NCBI RefSeq assembly: GCF_024206495.1
Contig: NZ_JAMBPQ010000046.1
Span: 1 to 57,841 of the forward strand
DNA from: Paraburkholderia sp. CNPSo 3272
Lineage (GTDB): Bacteria > Pseudomonadota > Gammaproteobacteria > Burkholderiales > Burkholderiaceae
DNA length: 57,841 nucleotides
Direction of reading: 5' to 3'
Below are positions 33,543 to 42,923 of the stretch, piece after piece (positions within the stretch are counted from its first letter, which is position 1; the number at the start of each line of letters is the position of its first letter). The notes under the pieces are model-generated. The model had not been told where the DNA came from and did not search any database. It saw only the letters and a list, made by a program, of their open reading frames with translations. A program made the position numbers and the translations under genes.

Positions 33543-34270
33543 GACAGATCTCCCACCACTGCGGGCGTCAGGCGCATATAGCCTTCCGCGTATTGAATGT
33601 CGCGCTTCGCCGTGATACCGATGTTGCGCTTGGCCTGCACGCCGCGCTGTTGCGCGACACGCGTGTAGTACTCCCAGAGGTGCTCCTGACCCGCCATGCA
33701 CTCGATGGCGCGGCGCTTCACATCCCACACTTCGGTGATGTCGAGGAAGGTGTTCGGAATCCACTCGCACTGCTCGGTCTGGTGCGGTTCGAACGCGTAG
33801 ACCGGCGGCGCGCCGACGATCTTCTGCCCCGGATTGTGGCCTTCGGCCTGGGCGATGATGCGCGCTTCCTGCGCTACGTGCATGGCGAGCGGATGATCGA
33901 AGTTGTACGGGTCTTTCGGCGAATGGCTCAGCACGAACGCGGGCTGCACGTCGCGATAGACGTCGACGAGGCGCAGGAGCGCTTCATCGGAAACGCGCAG
34001 CGGGTAATCGCCCAGATCGAAGAACTCGCATTCCGCGCCAAGAATCTCGGCCGCGGCGAGCGCCTCCTCGCGGCGCGCGGCTTTCACTTTCTCGATGGTC
34101 ATGTCGGGGCCCTTGCGCCAGAGCTTCGCCGACTCGCCGCGCTCACCGAACGAGAGGCACACCACTTTCACACGATAGCCATTCTCCTTGTGCAGGGCAA
34201 TCGCACCGCCTGCGCGCCATACGAAATCCGCGCTGTGCGCGCTCACCACGAGCATCGATTTTTCAGTCAT
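33539..34270 (-). CDS. galB: GalB-type 4-oxalomesaconate hydratase (PIG-L/LmbE fold)
   Basis: A 243-residue PIG-L-fold protein: VVSAHSADFVWRAGGAIALH carries the metal motif His-X-X-Asp (His11 and Asp14), and YNFDHPLAMHVAQEA supplies further His ligands. Pseudomonas GalB has this fold and hydrates 4-oxalomesaconate to 4-carboxy-4-hydroxy-2-oxoadipate. The direct coupling to a LigK/GalC aldolase supports that role over the deacetylase activity of other PIG-L proteins. It is the first gene of the pair. Confidence 0.85.
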   Translation of the reverse strand: MTEKSMLVVSAHSADFVWRAGGAIALHKENGYRVKVVCLSFGERGESAKLWRKGPDMTIEKVKAARREEALAAAEILGAECEFFDLGDYPLRVSDEALLRLVDVYRDVQPAFVLSHSPKDPYNFDHPLAMHVAQEARIIAQAEGHNPGQKIVGAPPVYAFEPHQTEQCEWIPNTFLDITEVWDVKRRAIECMAGQEHLWEYYTRVAQQRGVQAKRNIGITAKRDIQYAEGYMRLTPAVVGDLS

Positions 34271-34936
34271 TTCCGGTTCACCAGACGTCGATCATCACGA
34301 AGCCCCATTGTAGGTTTGGGCGCACCGTGCTAACCAACGAAAGGACTGCCGAAAGGCATCGAATCTGCTTATCGGCGTCGCAAGGAACGCGGCGCGAAAA
34401 CGGGGCCGGGCCGCGTCTTCCCCATGCGGCCATGCCCCGCGCTCGAATCGCTCGATGCGCTCGATGCGCTCGTCGCGCGTCCCGCCACGACCGTCACCTT
34501 CGCATCGAGCCCCGCCCGCGCGATGTTAGCGCGCGCAACCGATGGTGGGCAGCAAAGGCCGGGCCGGGTTTGCGTTCACGAGGTGGGCGAGTGACAGAGC
34601 GTGCCTCGTCTATTCGTCATCCTCAGTAATCGAACGAGACGGGAGGCTGGCTCTTGGCGCACTACCTCCGGCGCCCGCGTTGCGCGTTCGCAACGCCGCC
34701 GTCTTTGGTTGCGCGCGCAGGAATTGTCAAGCGCTCCGACTCCTGGCCCAACCCGTGCGCCCAACTGTCAAACCGGCCGCCAGGCCGCGCCAGCCCGTCA
34801 TCTGCACGCTTTACGCAACGGGCATAAACAGGCGCATTCATAGGGCGCGATCCGTGGCTCTCCGTTAAACTCCACCACACATTGACGCCGTTTCGAGATA
34901 ACGCTTGGCGGCACCACGCCGCCAATATCCATGGCC
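34271..34936. other. gene-free upstream region of the cellulose operon
   Basis: About 700 bp between the divergent galB and bcsB genes. No convincing gene is present; open frames on both strands lack family signatures and ribosome sites. It contains an exact hairpin GCGTTGCG-CGTT-CGCAACGC (34677-34696) and a short direct repeat of GCTCGATGC near 34450. The bcs promoter must lie here, and the size leaves room for complex regulation, but I cannot place a promoter with confidence. Confidence 0.5.
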
Positions 34937-34961
34937 GCTGTCTTTGCGAGACAAAGACAGC
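34937..34961 (+). promoter_or_regulatory. perfect hairpin in the bcsB leader
   Basis: GCTGTCTTTG-CGAGA-CAAAGACAGC, a 10-bp perfect stem ending 29 bp before the bcsB ATG (34991). No T-tract follows, so it is not an ordinary terminator. It could stabilise the mRNA or be a binding site for an RNA-binding regulator. Confidence 0.55.
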
Positions 34962-34990
34962 CACTGCGAAGAAAACAAAGGGCTGTTGCG

Positions 34991-37405
34991 ATGCGACTCT
35001 CCGTTCAAGCTGGGCTGGGCGCGCTCGTCGCCGGATTGCTGCTGGGGGCGAGCCTCTTCGCGGTGGACCAATCGGCTGTCGCCGCTACGCAGACGACCAA
35101 GGCGGCAGCGCCCAGAGCAAGTGACGTTCCCGCGTCTGCTCCCGGCGCCCCAGTTGCGGCCTCCGCTCCGGCCGCTGCTTCCACCGCCGTCGCGGGGCCC
35201 GTCGTCATCCAGACGGCACCGGGCGCCGTCATTCCGGAGCCTGCCGCGTCGACGCCGCTCGGGCAGCCGCGCACGCGCACGTTCACGTTGCGCCAGATGG
35301 GTGCGTACGGGCCGATCCAGCTGCGCGGCCTGGATCCCACCGGCGGCATGAATGTAGACGTGCGCACCGACGAAGTCGTGACCAGCGCGAAGCTCAAGCT
35401 CGTCTACACCTACTCGCCTTCGCTGATCTGGTCGCTTTCGCATCTCAGGGTGTTTGTGAACGGTGAAGTCGTCGCGACAATTCCGCTCGTGAAGGAGACC
35501 GCCGGGCAGCTCGTGACGAGCGAGATCGATCTCGACCCGCGCCTTTTCACCGACTACAACCGCATCAGCGTGCAGATGATCGCGCACTACACGCTCGATC
35601 ATTGCGAGGATCCCTATCATTCGAGCCTCTGGGCCGACATCAGTCCCGACACGTCGCTCACGCTCAACACGGCGGGCATCGTTCTGCCAGACAACCTCGG
35701 GCTCTTGCCTCTGCCGTTCTTCGACCGCCACGACAACCGCCTCGTGCGCGTGCCGTTCGTGCTCGCCGCCAACGCGGGCGTGCCCGTGCTGCACGCGGCG
35801 GGCATCGTCTCCTCGTGGCTTGGCGCGCTCGCGAGCTATCGCGGCTCGCGCTTCCCGGTATCGCGCACCGTGCCGCCCGACGCCAACGCCATCGCGCTCG
35901 TGCTGCCGGGCCAGGTGCCCGAGGGGCTGAACCTGCCGGAAATCAAGGGCCCCACGGTCTCGGTCATGGCGAACCCGGCCGCCGACCCGCAGTCGGGCCG
36001 CAAGCTCCTCGTGCTCGCGGGCCGCACGCCCGAGGAACTCCTGAACGCCGCCTACGCGGTCGCGCTCGGGCAGGCCGGCATGGCCGGCAACAGCGTGATG
36101 GTGAAGTCAATCGATCTCGGTCCGGCGCGCAAGCCCTACGACGCCCCGAACTGGATGCCCACCGACCGCCCCGTGCTGTTCCGCGAACTGGTGACCGACC
36201 CGCAGCAGCTCCAGGTGTCGGGCTACAACCCGCCCGCGATCCGCGTGAACCTGCGCGTGCCCGCCGACCTTTACGCGTGGGCGCGGGGCAACGTGCCGCT
36301 CGACATCCGCTATCGCTACACGGCGCCTTCCGCATGGAACGACTCGGTGCTCAACGTGAGCATCAACGATCAACTCGTGCGCTCGCAACGGCTGCGTCCC
36401 GTCACGCGCGCCTCCGACGAAGCGCGCATCAACGTGCCGCTGCTTTCTGGCTCGGACAGCCGCTCATCGAGCAATCTGGAAATCCCCGCGTTCCGCGTGG
36501 GCAGCGACAACCAGTTCCAGTTCCAATTCCATATCGATTCACAGAAGACGGGGCTGTGCACCTCCACCGCCAACGATGTCGCGCGCGCGGCCGTCGATCC
36601 CGACTCGGTCATCGACTTCAGCGGCTTCGCACACTACACGGCGCTGCCCAACCTCGCCTTCTTCGCGAACAGCGGCTATCCGTTCACGCGCATGGCCGAC
36701 CTCTCCGACACGGCCCTCGTGATTCCGGACCAACCCGACACGACGGATCAGGAAGCCGTGCTCACGCTGCTCGGCCACATGGGTCAGTGGACCGGCCTGC
36801 CCTCGCTGCGCCTGACAATCGTCCCCGCCAGCCAGGTGGACAGCGTGCGCGACAGCAACCTGCTCGTGATCGGCTCGGGCTCGGGCGCGCAACTGCTCGA
36901 GAAGTGGGGCAAGGACCTGCCGCTTCTCATCGAGCGCGGCAGGACCGAGGTGACCACGCGCGACCAGCGCAGCGGCTGGCCCGGCTGGCTTGGCGGCACA
37001 GAAGACGAGGACCCGACACCGTCGGGCCGCTCGATCGTCACGCTCGGCGGACCGATGGCGGCGCTGATCGGCTTCGAGTCGCCGCTGAAGTCGGGCAGGA
37101 GCGTGGTGGCGCTCGCCGCCACCTCGTCGGCGCAGCTTGGCGACGTGCTCGACGCGCTTCAGGACGGCGGCAAGATCTCGCAGATGCACGGCGATCTCAC
37201 GCTCGTGCGCGAAGGCCAGGTGGAGGGCCTGCGCGTGGGCTACCGCTATTTCGTCGGCGATCTGCCGTGGTATGCGCGCGCCTGGGTGTTTATCTCGCGC
37301 TACCCGGCGCTGATGGCGCTCGCGGGCATTCTGGCCGGTCTGATCGTTGCGCTCACCGTGTTCTGGGCGCTCGGCCGCATGGCCTCCCGCCGCTCCGGGA
37401 CCTGA
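34991..37405 (+). CDS. bcsB: cellulose synthase regulatory/periplasmic subunit BcsB
   Basis: An 804-residue protein. An N-terminal hydrophobic segment (LGALVAGLLLGASLFAVDQ) is followed by an Ala/Pro-rich linker and two BcsB carbohydrate-binding/flavodoxin-like repeats (FTLRQMGAYGPIQLRG near residue 98, and the second starting near GYNPPAIRVNLRVPADL). A C-terminal membrane anchor (ALMALAGILAGLIVALTVFWALG) docks to BcsA. BcsB guides the nascent glucan through the periplasm and is required for synthase activity. ATG 34991 has AAAGGG eight bases upstream; ATG 34931 is open in frame but would place the hairpin inside the gene. It is the first gene of the operon, ahead of bcsZ by two bases. Confidence 0.92.
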   Translation: MRLSVQAGLGALVAGLLLGASLFAVDQSAVAATQTTKAAAPRASDVPASAPGAPVAASAPAAASTAVAGPVVIQTAPGAVIPEPAASTPLGQPRTRTFTLRQMGAYGPIQLRGLDPTGGMNVDVRTDEVVTSAKLKLVYTYSPSLIWSLSHLRVFVNGEVVATIPLVKETAGQLVTSEIDLDPRLFTDYNRISVQMIAHYTLDHCEDPYHSSLWADISPDTSLTLNTAGIVLPDNLGLLPLPFFDRHDNRLVRVPFVLAANAGVPVLHAAGIVSSWLGALASYRGSRFPVSRTVPPDANAIALVLPGQVPEGLNLPEIKGPTVSVMANPAADPQSGRKLLVLAGRTPEELLNAAYAVALGQAGMAGNSVMVKSIDLGPARKPYDAPNWMPTDRPVLFRELVTDPQQLQVSGYNPPAIRVNLRVPADLYAWARGNVPLDIRYRYTAPSAWNDSVLNVSINDQLVRSQRLRPVTRASDEARINVPLLSGSDSRSSSNLEIPAFRVGSDNQFQFQFHIDSQKTGLCTSTANDVARAAVDPDSVIDFSGFAHYTALPNLAFFANSGYPFTRMADLSDTALVIPDQPDTTDQEAVLTLLGHMGQWTGLPSLRLTIVPASQVDSVRDSNLLVIGSGSGAQLLEKWGKDLPLLIERGRTEVTTRDQRSGWPGWLGGTEDEDPTPSGRSIVTLGGPMAALIGFESPLKSGRSVVALAATSSAQLGDVLDALQDGGKISQMHGDLTLVREGQVEGLRVGYRYFVGDLPWYARAWVFISRYPALMALAGILAGLIVALTVFWALGRMASRRSGT

Positions 37406-37407
37406 CG

Positions 37408-38742
37408 ATGCGTCCGGATTTGGCTACGCTCGCGCCGGCTCTGGCGCCACGGCTCATGCGCTGGCTCGCGGCGGGCGCGCTCGCCTGCGCGCCGCTCGTG
37501 CCGCTCGCACCACTGGCGCTGCTAATGCCGGCTGCGACGGCGCTCGCGGCCGCGCCGGCCGCTCGCCCCAGCGCCAGCGCCGCAAAATCGGCCGGCCCCG
37601 CGTCCTGCGCCTGGCCTGCATGGACTGCGTTTCGCAGCACGCTGCTGAGCGCCGATGGCCGCGTGATCGACGCGAGCACGCCGCGCCAGGTGACCGTCTC
37701 CGAAGGACAGTCCTACGCGCTCTTTTTCGCGCTGGTCGCGAACGACCGCGCGAGCTTCGACAAGGTCCTCACGTGGACCGAAAACAATCTCGCGCAGGGC
37801 GACCTCGCCACGCGTCTGCCCGCATGGATCTGGGGGCGGCGCGACATCGGCGAAGACGGCAAGCCGGTTGCGGCGTCGGCGGCGTCTGACACTTCAGGCG
37901 CCGCGCATGCCGGCGAGCCGCAGTGGGGCGTGATCGACAGCAACCCCGCCAGCGACGCCGATCTTTGGATCGCCTACACGCTGCTCGAAGCCGGACGCCT
38001 CTGGAACGAGCGCCGCTACACCGCGCTCGGCACGGTGATGGCCCGCAACATCGTGCGCGAGGAAACCGCCGTACTGCCGGGTCTGGGCCGCACCGTGCTG
38101 CCGGGACCCGTGGGCTTTACGATCGGCAAGGACGGCTGGCGCCTGAACCCGAGCTATGTGCCGCTGCAGGTCATGCGGCGCTTCATGCTCGCGCTGCCGG
38201 AGGCGGGCGAATGGAAGGCGCTGCTCGCCTCGTCGGCGAGACTCGTCAACGAGACCGCGCCCAAGGGCTACTCGCCCGACTGGGTCGAATATCACGTGAA
38301 AGGCGGCTTCGCCCCCGACGCGCAAACGCACGCCGAAAGCGCCTACAACGCGATCCGCGTGTATCTGTGGGCCGGCATGCTCGCGGGCGGCGACCCACTG
38401 CGCGCCAGCACGCTCGCCACCTTCAGGCCGCTCGCGGACTTCGTCGGCGCGCATGGTTTTCCGCCCGAGCGCGTCGACACGACCACTGGCACACCGGGGC
38501 CCAACGAGGGCAACGGCGGCTTTTCCGCCGCGGTCGCGCCGTATCTGGCTGCACTTGGCCGCGGCGATCTCGCGAGCGCTCAGGCCGAGCGCAGCCGCAC
38601 GCTCGCGCAAAAGTCGCCGCCTGGCTACTACAGCAGCGTGCTGATGTTGTTCGGGCTCGGCTACCTCGACGGGCTCTATCATTTCGACGCGCAAGGCCGC
38701 GTTGCCCCAGCATGGACGAGCGCATGCCCCACGCCGCGCTGA
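37408..38742 (+). CDS. bcsZ: periplasmic endo-1,4-beta-glucanase BcsZ (GH8)
   Basis: A 444-residue GH8 cellulase. Catalytic Glu99 lies in VSEGQSYALFFAL, and the second signature is NPASDADLWIAYTLLEAGRLW. The N-terminus is a long hydrophobic export signal (residues 16-50, LMRWLAAGALACAPLVPLAPLALLMPA). It trims or edits cellulose in the periplasm and helps export. ATG lies two bases after the bcsB stop. It is longer than E. coli BcsZ (368), partly from an insertion after RRDIGEDGKP (VAASAASDTSGAAHAGE). Its 3' end overlaps the probable bcsC start. Confidence 0.93.
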   Translation: MRPDLATLAPALAPRLMRWLAAGALACAPLVPLAPLALLMPAATALAAAPAARPSASAAKSAGPASCAWPAWTAFRSTLLSADGRVIDASTPRQVTVSEGQSYALFFALVANDRASFDKVLTWTENNLAQGDLATRLPAWIWGRRDIGEDGKPVAASAASDTSGAAHAGEPQWGVIDSNPASDADLWIAYTLLEAGRLWNERRYTALGTVMARNIVREETAVLPGLGRTVLPGPVGFTIGKDGWRLNPSYVPLQVMRRFMLALPEAGEWKALLASSARLVNETAPKGYSPDWVEYHVKGGFAPDAQTHAESAYNAIRVYLWAGMLAGGDPLRASTLATFRPLADFVGAHGFPPERVDTTTGTPGPNEGNGGFSAAVAPYLAALGRGDLASAQAERSRTLAQKSPPGYYSSVLMLFGLGYLDGLYHFDAQGRVAPAWTSACPTPR

Positions 38743-41700
38743 ACGCCCTCGTGTCTGCCCGCCGCGCTGCCCATCTGCGCAGCGCGCGCCGTGAAGCGCG
38801 GCGCGCGGCTGCGCACGCCTTGCGAGGCGAGGCGCTTACACGCGTGCCGCAACGCTTGTTGCCGAGCATCGCACCGCATTTCGTACCCAAACTCGCACCG
38901 AAATTCGCACCCCGACTCGCACCGATCGTCGCGCTGCTCTTCGCGGCCTCGCCGTATCTCGCCTCGGCGCAGGCAGGCCCGCAGCCGGCGGCCAACGCCG
39001 CCACGCCGGCCGCCCAAGCCGCGCAGTTGCTCTCGGCCGCACGGATGTGGGAAGGCAAGAATCGTCCGGATATCGCACGCGGGCTCGTGCAAAAAGCGCT
39101 GCTGTTCGATCCACAGCAGCCCGACGCGCTCGCGTTGCTCGGCGAAATCGAGCTGCGCTCGAATCGCCCGGCCGAAGCCGCGAAAATCCTCGCGCAGCTC
39201 AAGAAGGTCGCACCGAACGCGAGCGCGACGAAAGAACTCGACGACGCCTACCGCGTCGCCACGAGCGGCAAGATGGAGATGGCGCAGATCCGCCTGCTCG
39301 CGGCCGCCGGCAAGAGCGAGGAAGCCTCGGCGCGCCTGCTCAAGCTCTTTCCGAACGGTGCGCCCGCGGGCGATCTCGCGGGCGACTACTACCGCATCCT
39401 TGCCGGCACGACCGCGGGCCGCGCGCAGGCGATCGGCGAATTGCGCACGCGCGTGAAGCAGAATCCGAACGATCCCCGTCTCGCGCTGATCCTCGGCGAC
39501 CTGCTCACCGACCGCGCCGATACGCGCATGGAAGGCCTCAACCTGATCTACCACGTGTACCAGCGGCAGGACAGCAACCGTGCGTTCGCGCTCGAACTTT
39601 GGCGGCGCGCGCTCGCGAGCGCCGGGCACGACGATCCCGCCTATTACGTGTGGTATCTGCGCTATCTGCAGGAAGTGCCCGACGACTCCGATGCGAAGCA
39701 GACCGTCGCCGATCTCGGCAAGAAGCTCGGCGCGAAGGGCCAGGCGCAGGCGCAAGCCCTGGCGCAGAACCCATCGGCCGTCATTAGCGCGCCGCCGGCC
39801 ACGGCAGCGGGCAACGCGCGAGCGTCAACCCAGGCGCGTGCACGGCCCCCCGGCCCCGGCGCCGCCGATCGCGCGCGCGGACTTGCGCAACTCGATCGCG
39901 GCGATCTCAAGGACGCCGAAACCTCGCTGCAAAGCGCGCAGCGCGCGAACCCCAACGACGGCGAAACCATCGGCGCGCTCGGTCTCGTGCGGCTGCGCGA
40001 AGGCCGCCACGACGAGGCGCGCGAGCTGTTCGCGCGCGCCCTCAAGCTCGACCCGGACAACGCCGGCAAGTGGCGCAGCCTCGAAAAGACGGCCGCCATC
40101 TGGGGCACCATTGCGAAGGCGCGCGAAGCCAATTCGCAGGGCAAGCCCGAAGAAGCCGAAACGCTCGCGCGCGAGGCGCTCAAGCTCGATCCGGGCAACA
40201 CGACTGCCAGCGATATCCTCGGCAACGCGCTCATCGCGCAGAAGAAGTGGCCCGAAGCCGAAGCCGTGCTGCGGCCGCTCGTGAACGCGCCCAAGCCCGA
40301 CATGGACGCGCTGCGCGGCCTCGTGACGGTACTGCGCGAAACGGGCCGCGCAAGCGAGATCGAGCCGCTCATCGCCGCCACGACGCCGCGCGTGAGCGGT
40401 TCGAGCGCGGAGCAAAAGCAGCTGCGCGCCGAACTGCTCTCGATCCAGGCGGACCAGCTGCTCGCGGACAACCGCAAGAGCCCGGCCATCGCGAAACTCG
40501 AAGAAGCCGTGCGCCTCACGCCCGATGACGCCTGGACGCGCTTCAGGCTCGCGCGCCAGTACCGTGATCTGGGCTTGCCCGCACTGGGCCGCCAGGTCAT
40601 GGAAGACGGCCTGAAGGTCTCTCAGGCGCCCGACATGCGCTACGCCACGGCGCTTTATCTGAATTCCGTGGACGACGTCGATGCGGCCGCCGCGCAACTC
40701 GACGCCGTGCCCGAAGCACAGCGCAGCGAAGGCATGCGCCAACTGATGGGCAATCTCGCCGCGCAGAAAAAGATCGCGCAGGCCCGCCAGCTCATCGCTC
40801 AGGGCAAGGAAGACGAGGCGCGCGCGCTGCTCGATTCCGCCGCCGCCGACGCGAACGCGGCCAACGACCCGCAGATGCTCGCCACGGTCGGGCGCGAGTG
40901 GATCGCGATCGGCGAGCCGGACCGGGGCCTGAAGCTCGTGCAGGACTGGCTCGCGGCGCACCCCGACGACCCGGCGGCGAACGGCGCGCGCGTGCGCTAC
41001 GGCGAGCTGCTGGCGGCAGCCAACCGCGACGACGCGTGGGCGAACTGGATCGACGCGACGCGCGATCAGCCCGGCATCACCGATGAGCAGAAGGCCAGCC
41101 TCGACGACCAGGAACTGCGCCTCGTCGCGCGCGAGACCGACCGCCAGATCGAGGCGGGCGACCTGACGGGCGCCCGCCACACGCTCGACGCCGTGCCCGA
41201 CCGCCTCAAGACGACCAAACGCTGGCTGCTCGAAGACGTCGATCTGCGCGAAGCGAAGGGCGACTACAAGGGCGCGATGGCCTCCGCGCAGAAGGTGCTC
41301 GTGACGCAACCCGACGACGCCGATGCACGCCTCGCGGTTGCGCGTATGCTGGAGCGCGTGGGCCGAGACCGGGAGGCCGCCGACATGGTGCGCGCAGTGC
41401 TTGCCGACACCGCGGAGAACGACATCGACACGCGCCTTGCCGTGGCGCGGCGCTTCACCGCGCTCGGGCTGAACGACGAGGCTTCCGCCGTGGTCGAACC
41501 ACTGCGCGAGCAGTATCCGGACAATCCGGACATTACGATCCAGGCGGGGCGCGTTGCGCAGGCGCGCGGCAACTACAACGAAGCCGCGAGCCTCTATCGC
41601 ACTTCGCGCACGCAGGAAGTGGCCGAAGGCACACAGCCCGACGCCGACGGCACGACGTCGGCGGGCCGCGCGCTGCAAAGCCTGGAAGACCGCAAGCAGG

Positions 41701-42851
41701 GGCAGGTCGCGACCGGCTGGTACCAGTCGAACCTCTCGGGCGACCCCGGCATTTCCGAGCTGCACGCCACCGAAGTCCCGGTATACGTTCGCATTCCTGA
41801 TGGGTATACGGGCCACTATTTCTTCCACGCCGATACGGTTTATCTGAACGCCGGCACGCTGCCCGGCAACGACCTCGACATCGCCTACAAGTACGGCAAG
41901 ATCGCCGCGCTCGGCAACGCCGGGCTCGGATCCGTCAACGAGACCGCGACGGGCGTCGCGCTCGCGGCGGGCTACGAGTTCAGCGGTGCGAACAATAGCT
42001 GGCGCGCCGACATCGGCAGCACGCCGGTGGGCTTTCCGATCACGAGCGTGCTCGGCGGCATTCAGTACCGCCACGATTTCCCGAGCGGTTCGTCGCTCGC
42101 GCTCGACGTCTCGCGCCGTCCTGTGACCGCGAGCCTCGTTTCCTATGCGGGCGGCATCGATCCGGTCACGGGCGAGAAGTGGGGCGGCGTGGTGCGCAAC
42201 GGCTTCACCGCGCGCGGCGCGCAGGACTTCGGGCCCGGCACGATTTTCACGAGCATCGGCTTCGGCCTGCTGACCGGCACCAACGTGGAAACCAATCAGG
42301 AGTTCAAGGTTCGCAGCGGCTACGACTGGTCGGTGTTCAAACGGCCCGACCAGATCGTGTCGAGCGGCCTCACGCTCAACTACTGGAAGTACTCGAAGAA
42401 CGAACACAACTACACGTTCGGCAACGGCGGCTACTACAGTCCGCAAAGCTATTTTTCGGTCAGCATTCCGCTCGACTGGACCGGACGCTACAAGAAGCTC
42501 TCCTGGGAGATCGACGGATCGGTGGGCATGTCGTTCACGAACGAGAACGAGTCGCCGTTCTACCCGACGCGCCCAGGCCTGCAGGCCCAGGCGCTCGCGT
42601 TCATGAGCGCCAACGACCTTGGTTCGCCGTTCTTTGGCGGCGGCTCGGGCGGCGGCTTCAGCTATGCGGTCGAAGCGGCGGCCGAATATCGCGTGACGGA
42701 GCACTTCGTGGTGGGCGGCCGCTTCCGGCTCGACCGCTCGCGCGACTATGCGCCGAACGTGGGGGTGCTTTACCTGCGCTACTTCTTCTCGCCGCAGAAG
42801 GGGCCGGTGCCGTTCCCGCCGCGGCCGGTCGTCCCTTATTCGGCCTACTGA
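38712..42851 (+). CDS. bcsC: cellulose export protein BcsC (TPR scaffold and outer-membrane barrel)
   Basis: A 1379-residue protein. Residues about 75-1000 are TPR repeats (for example ALLFDPQQPDALALLGEIELRSNRPAEAAKIL and GLVRLREGRHDEARELFARALKLDPDN); the last 340 residues form the BcsC beta-barrel that carries glucan across the outer membrane (QGQVATGWYQSNLSGDPGISEL, SYFSVSIPLDWTGRYKKLSWEIDGSVGMSF). A hydrophobic export segment is near residues 70-88 (PIVALLFAASPYLASAQA), unusually far in; GTG 38844 would give a signal peptide of more normal length. The chosen ATG overlaps bcsZ by 31 bp. Confidence 0.9.
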   Translation: MDERMPHAALNALVSARRAAHLRSARREARRAAAHALRGEALTRVPQRLLPSIAPHFVPKLAPKFAPRLAPIVALLFAASPYLASAQAGPQPAANAATPAAQAAQLLSAARMWEGKNRPDIARGLVQKALLFDPQQPDALALLGEIELRSNRPAEAAKILAQLKKVAPNASATKELDDAYRVATSGKMEMAQIRLLAAAGKSEEASARLLKLFPNGAPAGDLAGDYYRILAGTTAGRAQAIGELRTRVKQNPNDPRLALILGDLLTDRADTRMEGLNLIYHVYQRQDSNRAFALELWRRALASAGHDDPAYYVWYLRYLQEVPDDSDAKQTVADLGKKLGAKGQAQAQALAQNPSAVISAPPATAAGNARASTQARARPPGPGAADRARGLAQLDRGDLKDAETSLQSAQRANPNDGETIGALGLVRLREGRHDEARELFARALKLDPDNAGKWRSLEKTAAIWGTIAKAREANSQGKPEEAETLAREALKLDPGNTTASDILGNALIAQKKWPEAEAVLRPLVNAPKPDMDALRGLVTVLRETGRASEIEPLIAATTPRVSGSSAEQKQLRAELLSIQADQLLADNRKSPAIAKLEEAVRLTPDDAWTRFRLARQYRDLGLPALGRQVMEDGLKVSQAPDMRYATALYLNSVDDVDAAAAQLDAVPEAQRSEGMRQLMGNLAAQKKIAQARQLIAQGKEDEARALLDSAAADANAANDPQMLATVGREWIAIGEPDRGLKLVQDWLAAHPDDPAANGARVRYGELLAAANRDDAWANWIDATRDQPGITDEQKASLDDQELRLVARETDRQIEAGDLTGARHTLDAVPDRLKTTKRWLLEDVDLREAKGDYKGAMASAQKVLVTQPDDADARLAVARMLERVGRDREAADMVRAVLADTAENDIDTRLAVARRFTALGLNDEASAVVEPLREQYPDNPDITIQAGRVAQARGNYNEAASLYRTSRTQEVAEGTQPDADGTTSAGRALQSLEDRKQGQVATGWYQSNLSGDPGISELHATEVPVYVRIPDGYTGHYFFHADTVYLNAGTLPGNDLDIAYKYGKIAALGNAGLGSVNETATGVALAAGYEFSGANNSWRADIGSTPVGFPITSVLGGIQYRHDFPSGSSLALDVSRRPVTASLVSYAGGIDPVTGEKWGGVVRNGFTARGAQDFGPGTIFTSIGFGLLTGTNVETNQEFKVRSGYDWSVFKRPDQIVSSGLTLNYWKYSKNEHNYTFGNGGYYSPQSYFSVSIPLDWTGRYKKLSWEIDGSVGMSFTNENESPFYPTRPGLQAQALAFMSANDLGSPFFGGGSGGGFSYAVEAAAEYRVTEHFVVGGRFRLDRSRDYAPNVGVLYLRYFFSPQKGPVPFPPRPVVPYSAY

Positions 42852-42923
42852 CATGGCCACGGAGCGAGCGCGCATGACGACGATGAAACCCGCGACGATG
42901 AAATTCGCGAGACGAGCAATACG

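Noticed and set aside
34327..34868. Small plus-strand open frames in front of bcsB
   Set aside because: No ribosome sites, no family signature, and Arg/Pro-rich composition typical of GC-rich non-coding DNA.
35602..37407. Open reading continuing upstream of bcsZ through bcsB in another frame
   Set aside because: The translation is Arg-rich without motifs; bcsB in the other frame has clear family sequence, and bcsZ has its own ATG two bases after the bcsB stop.
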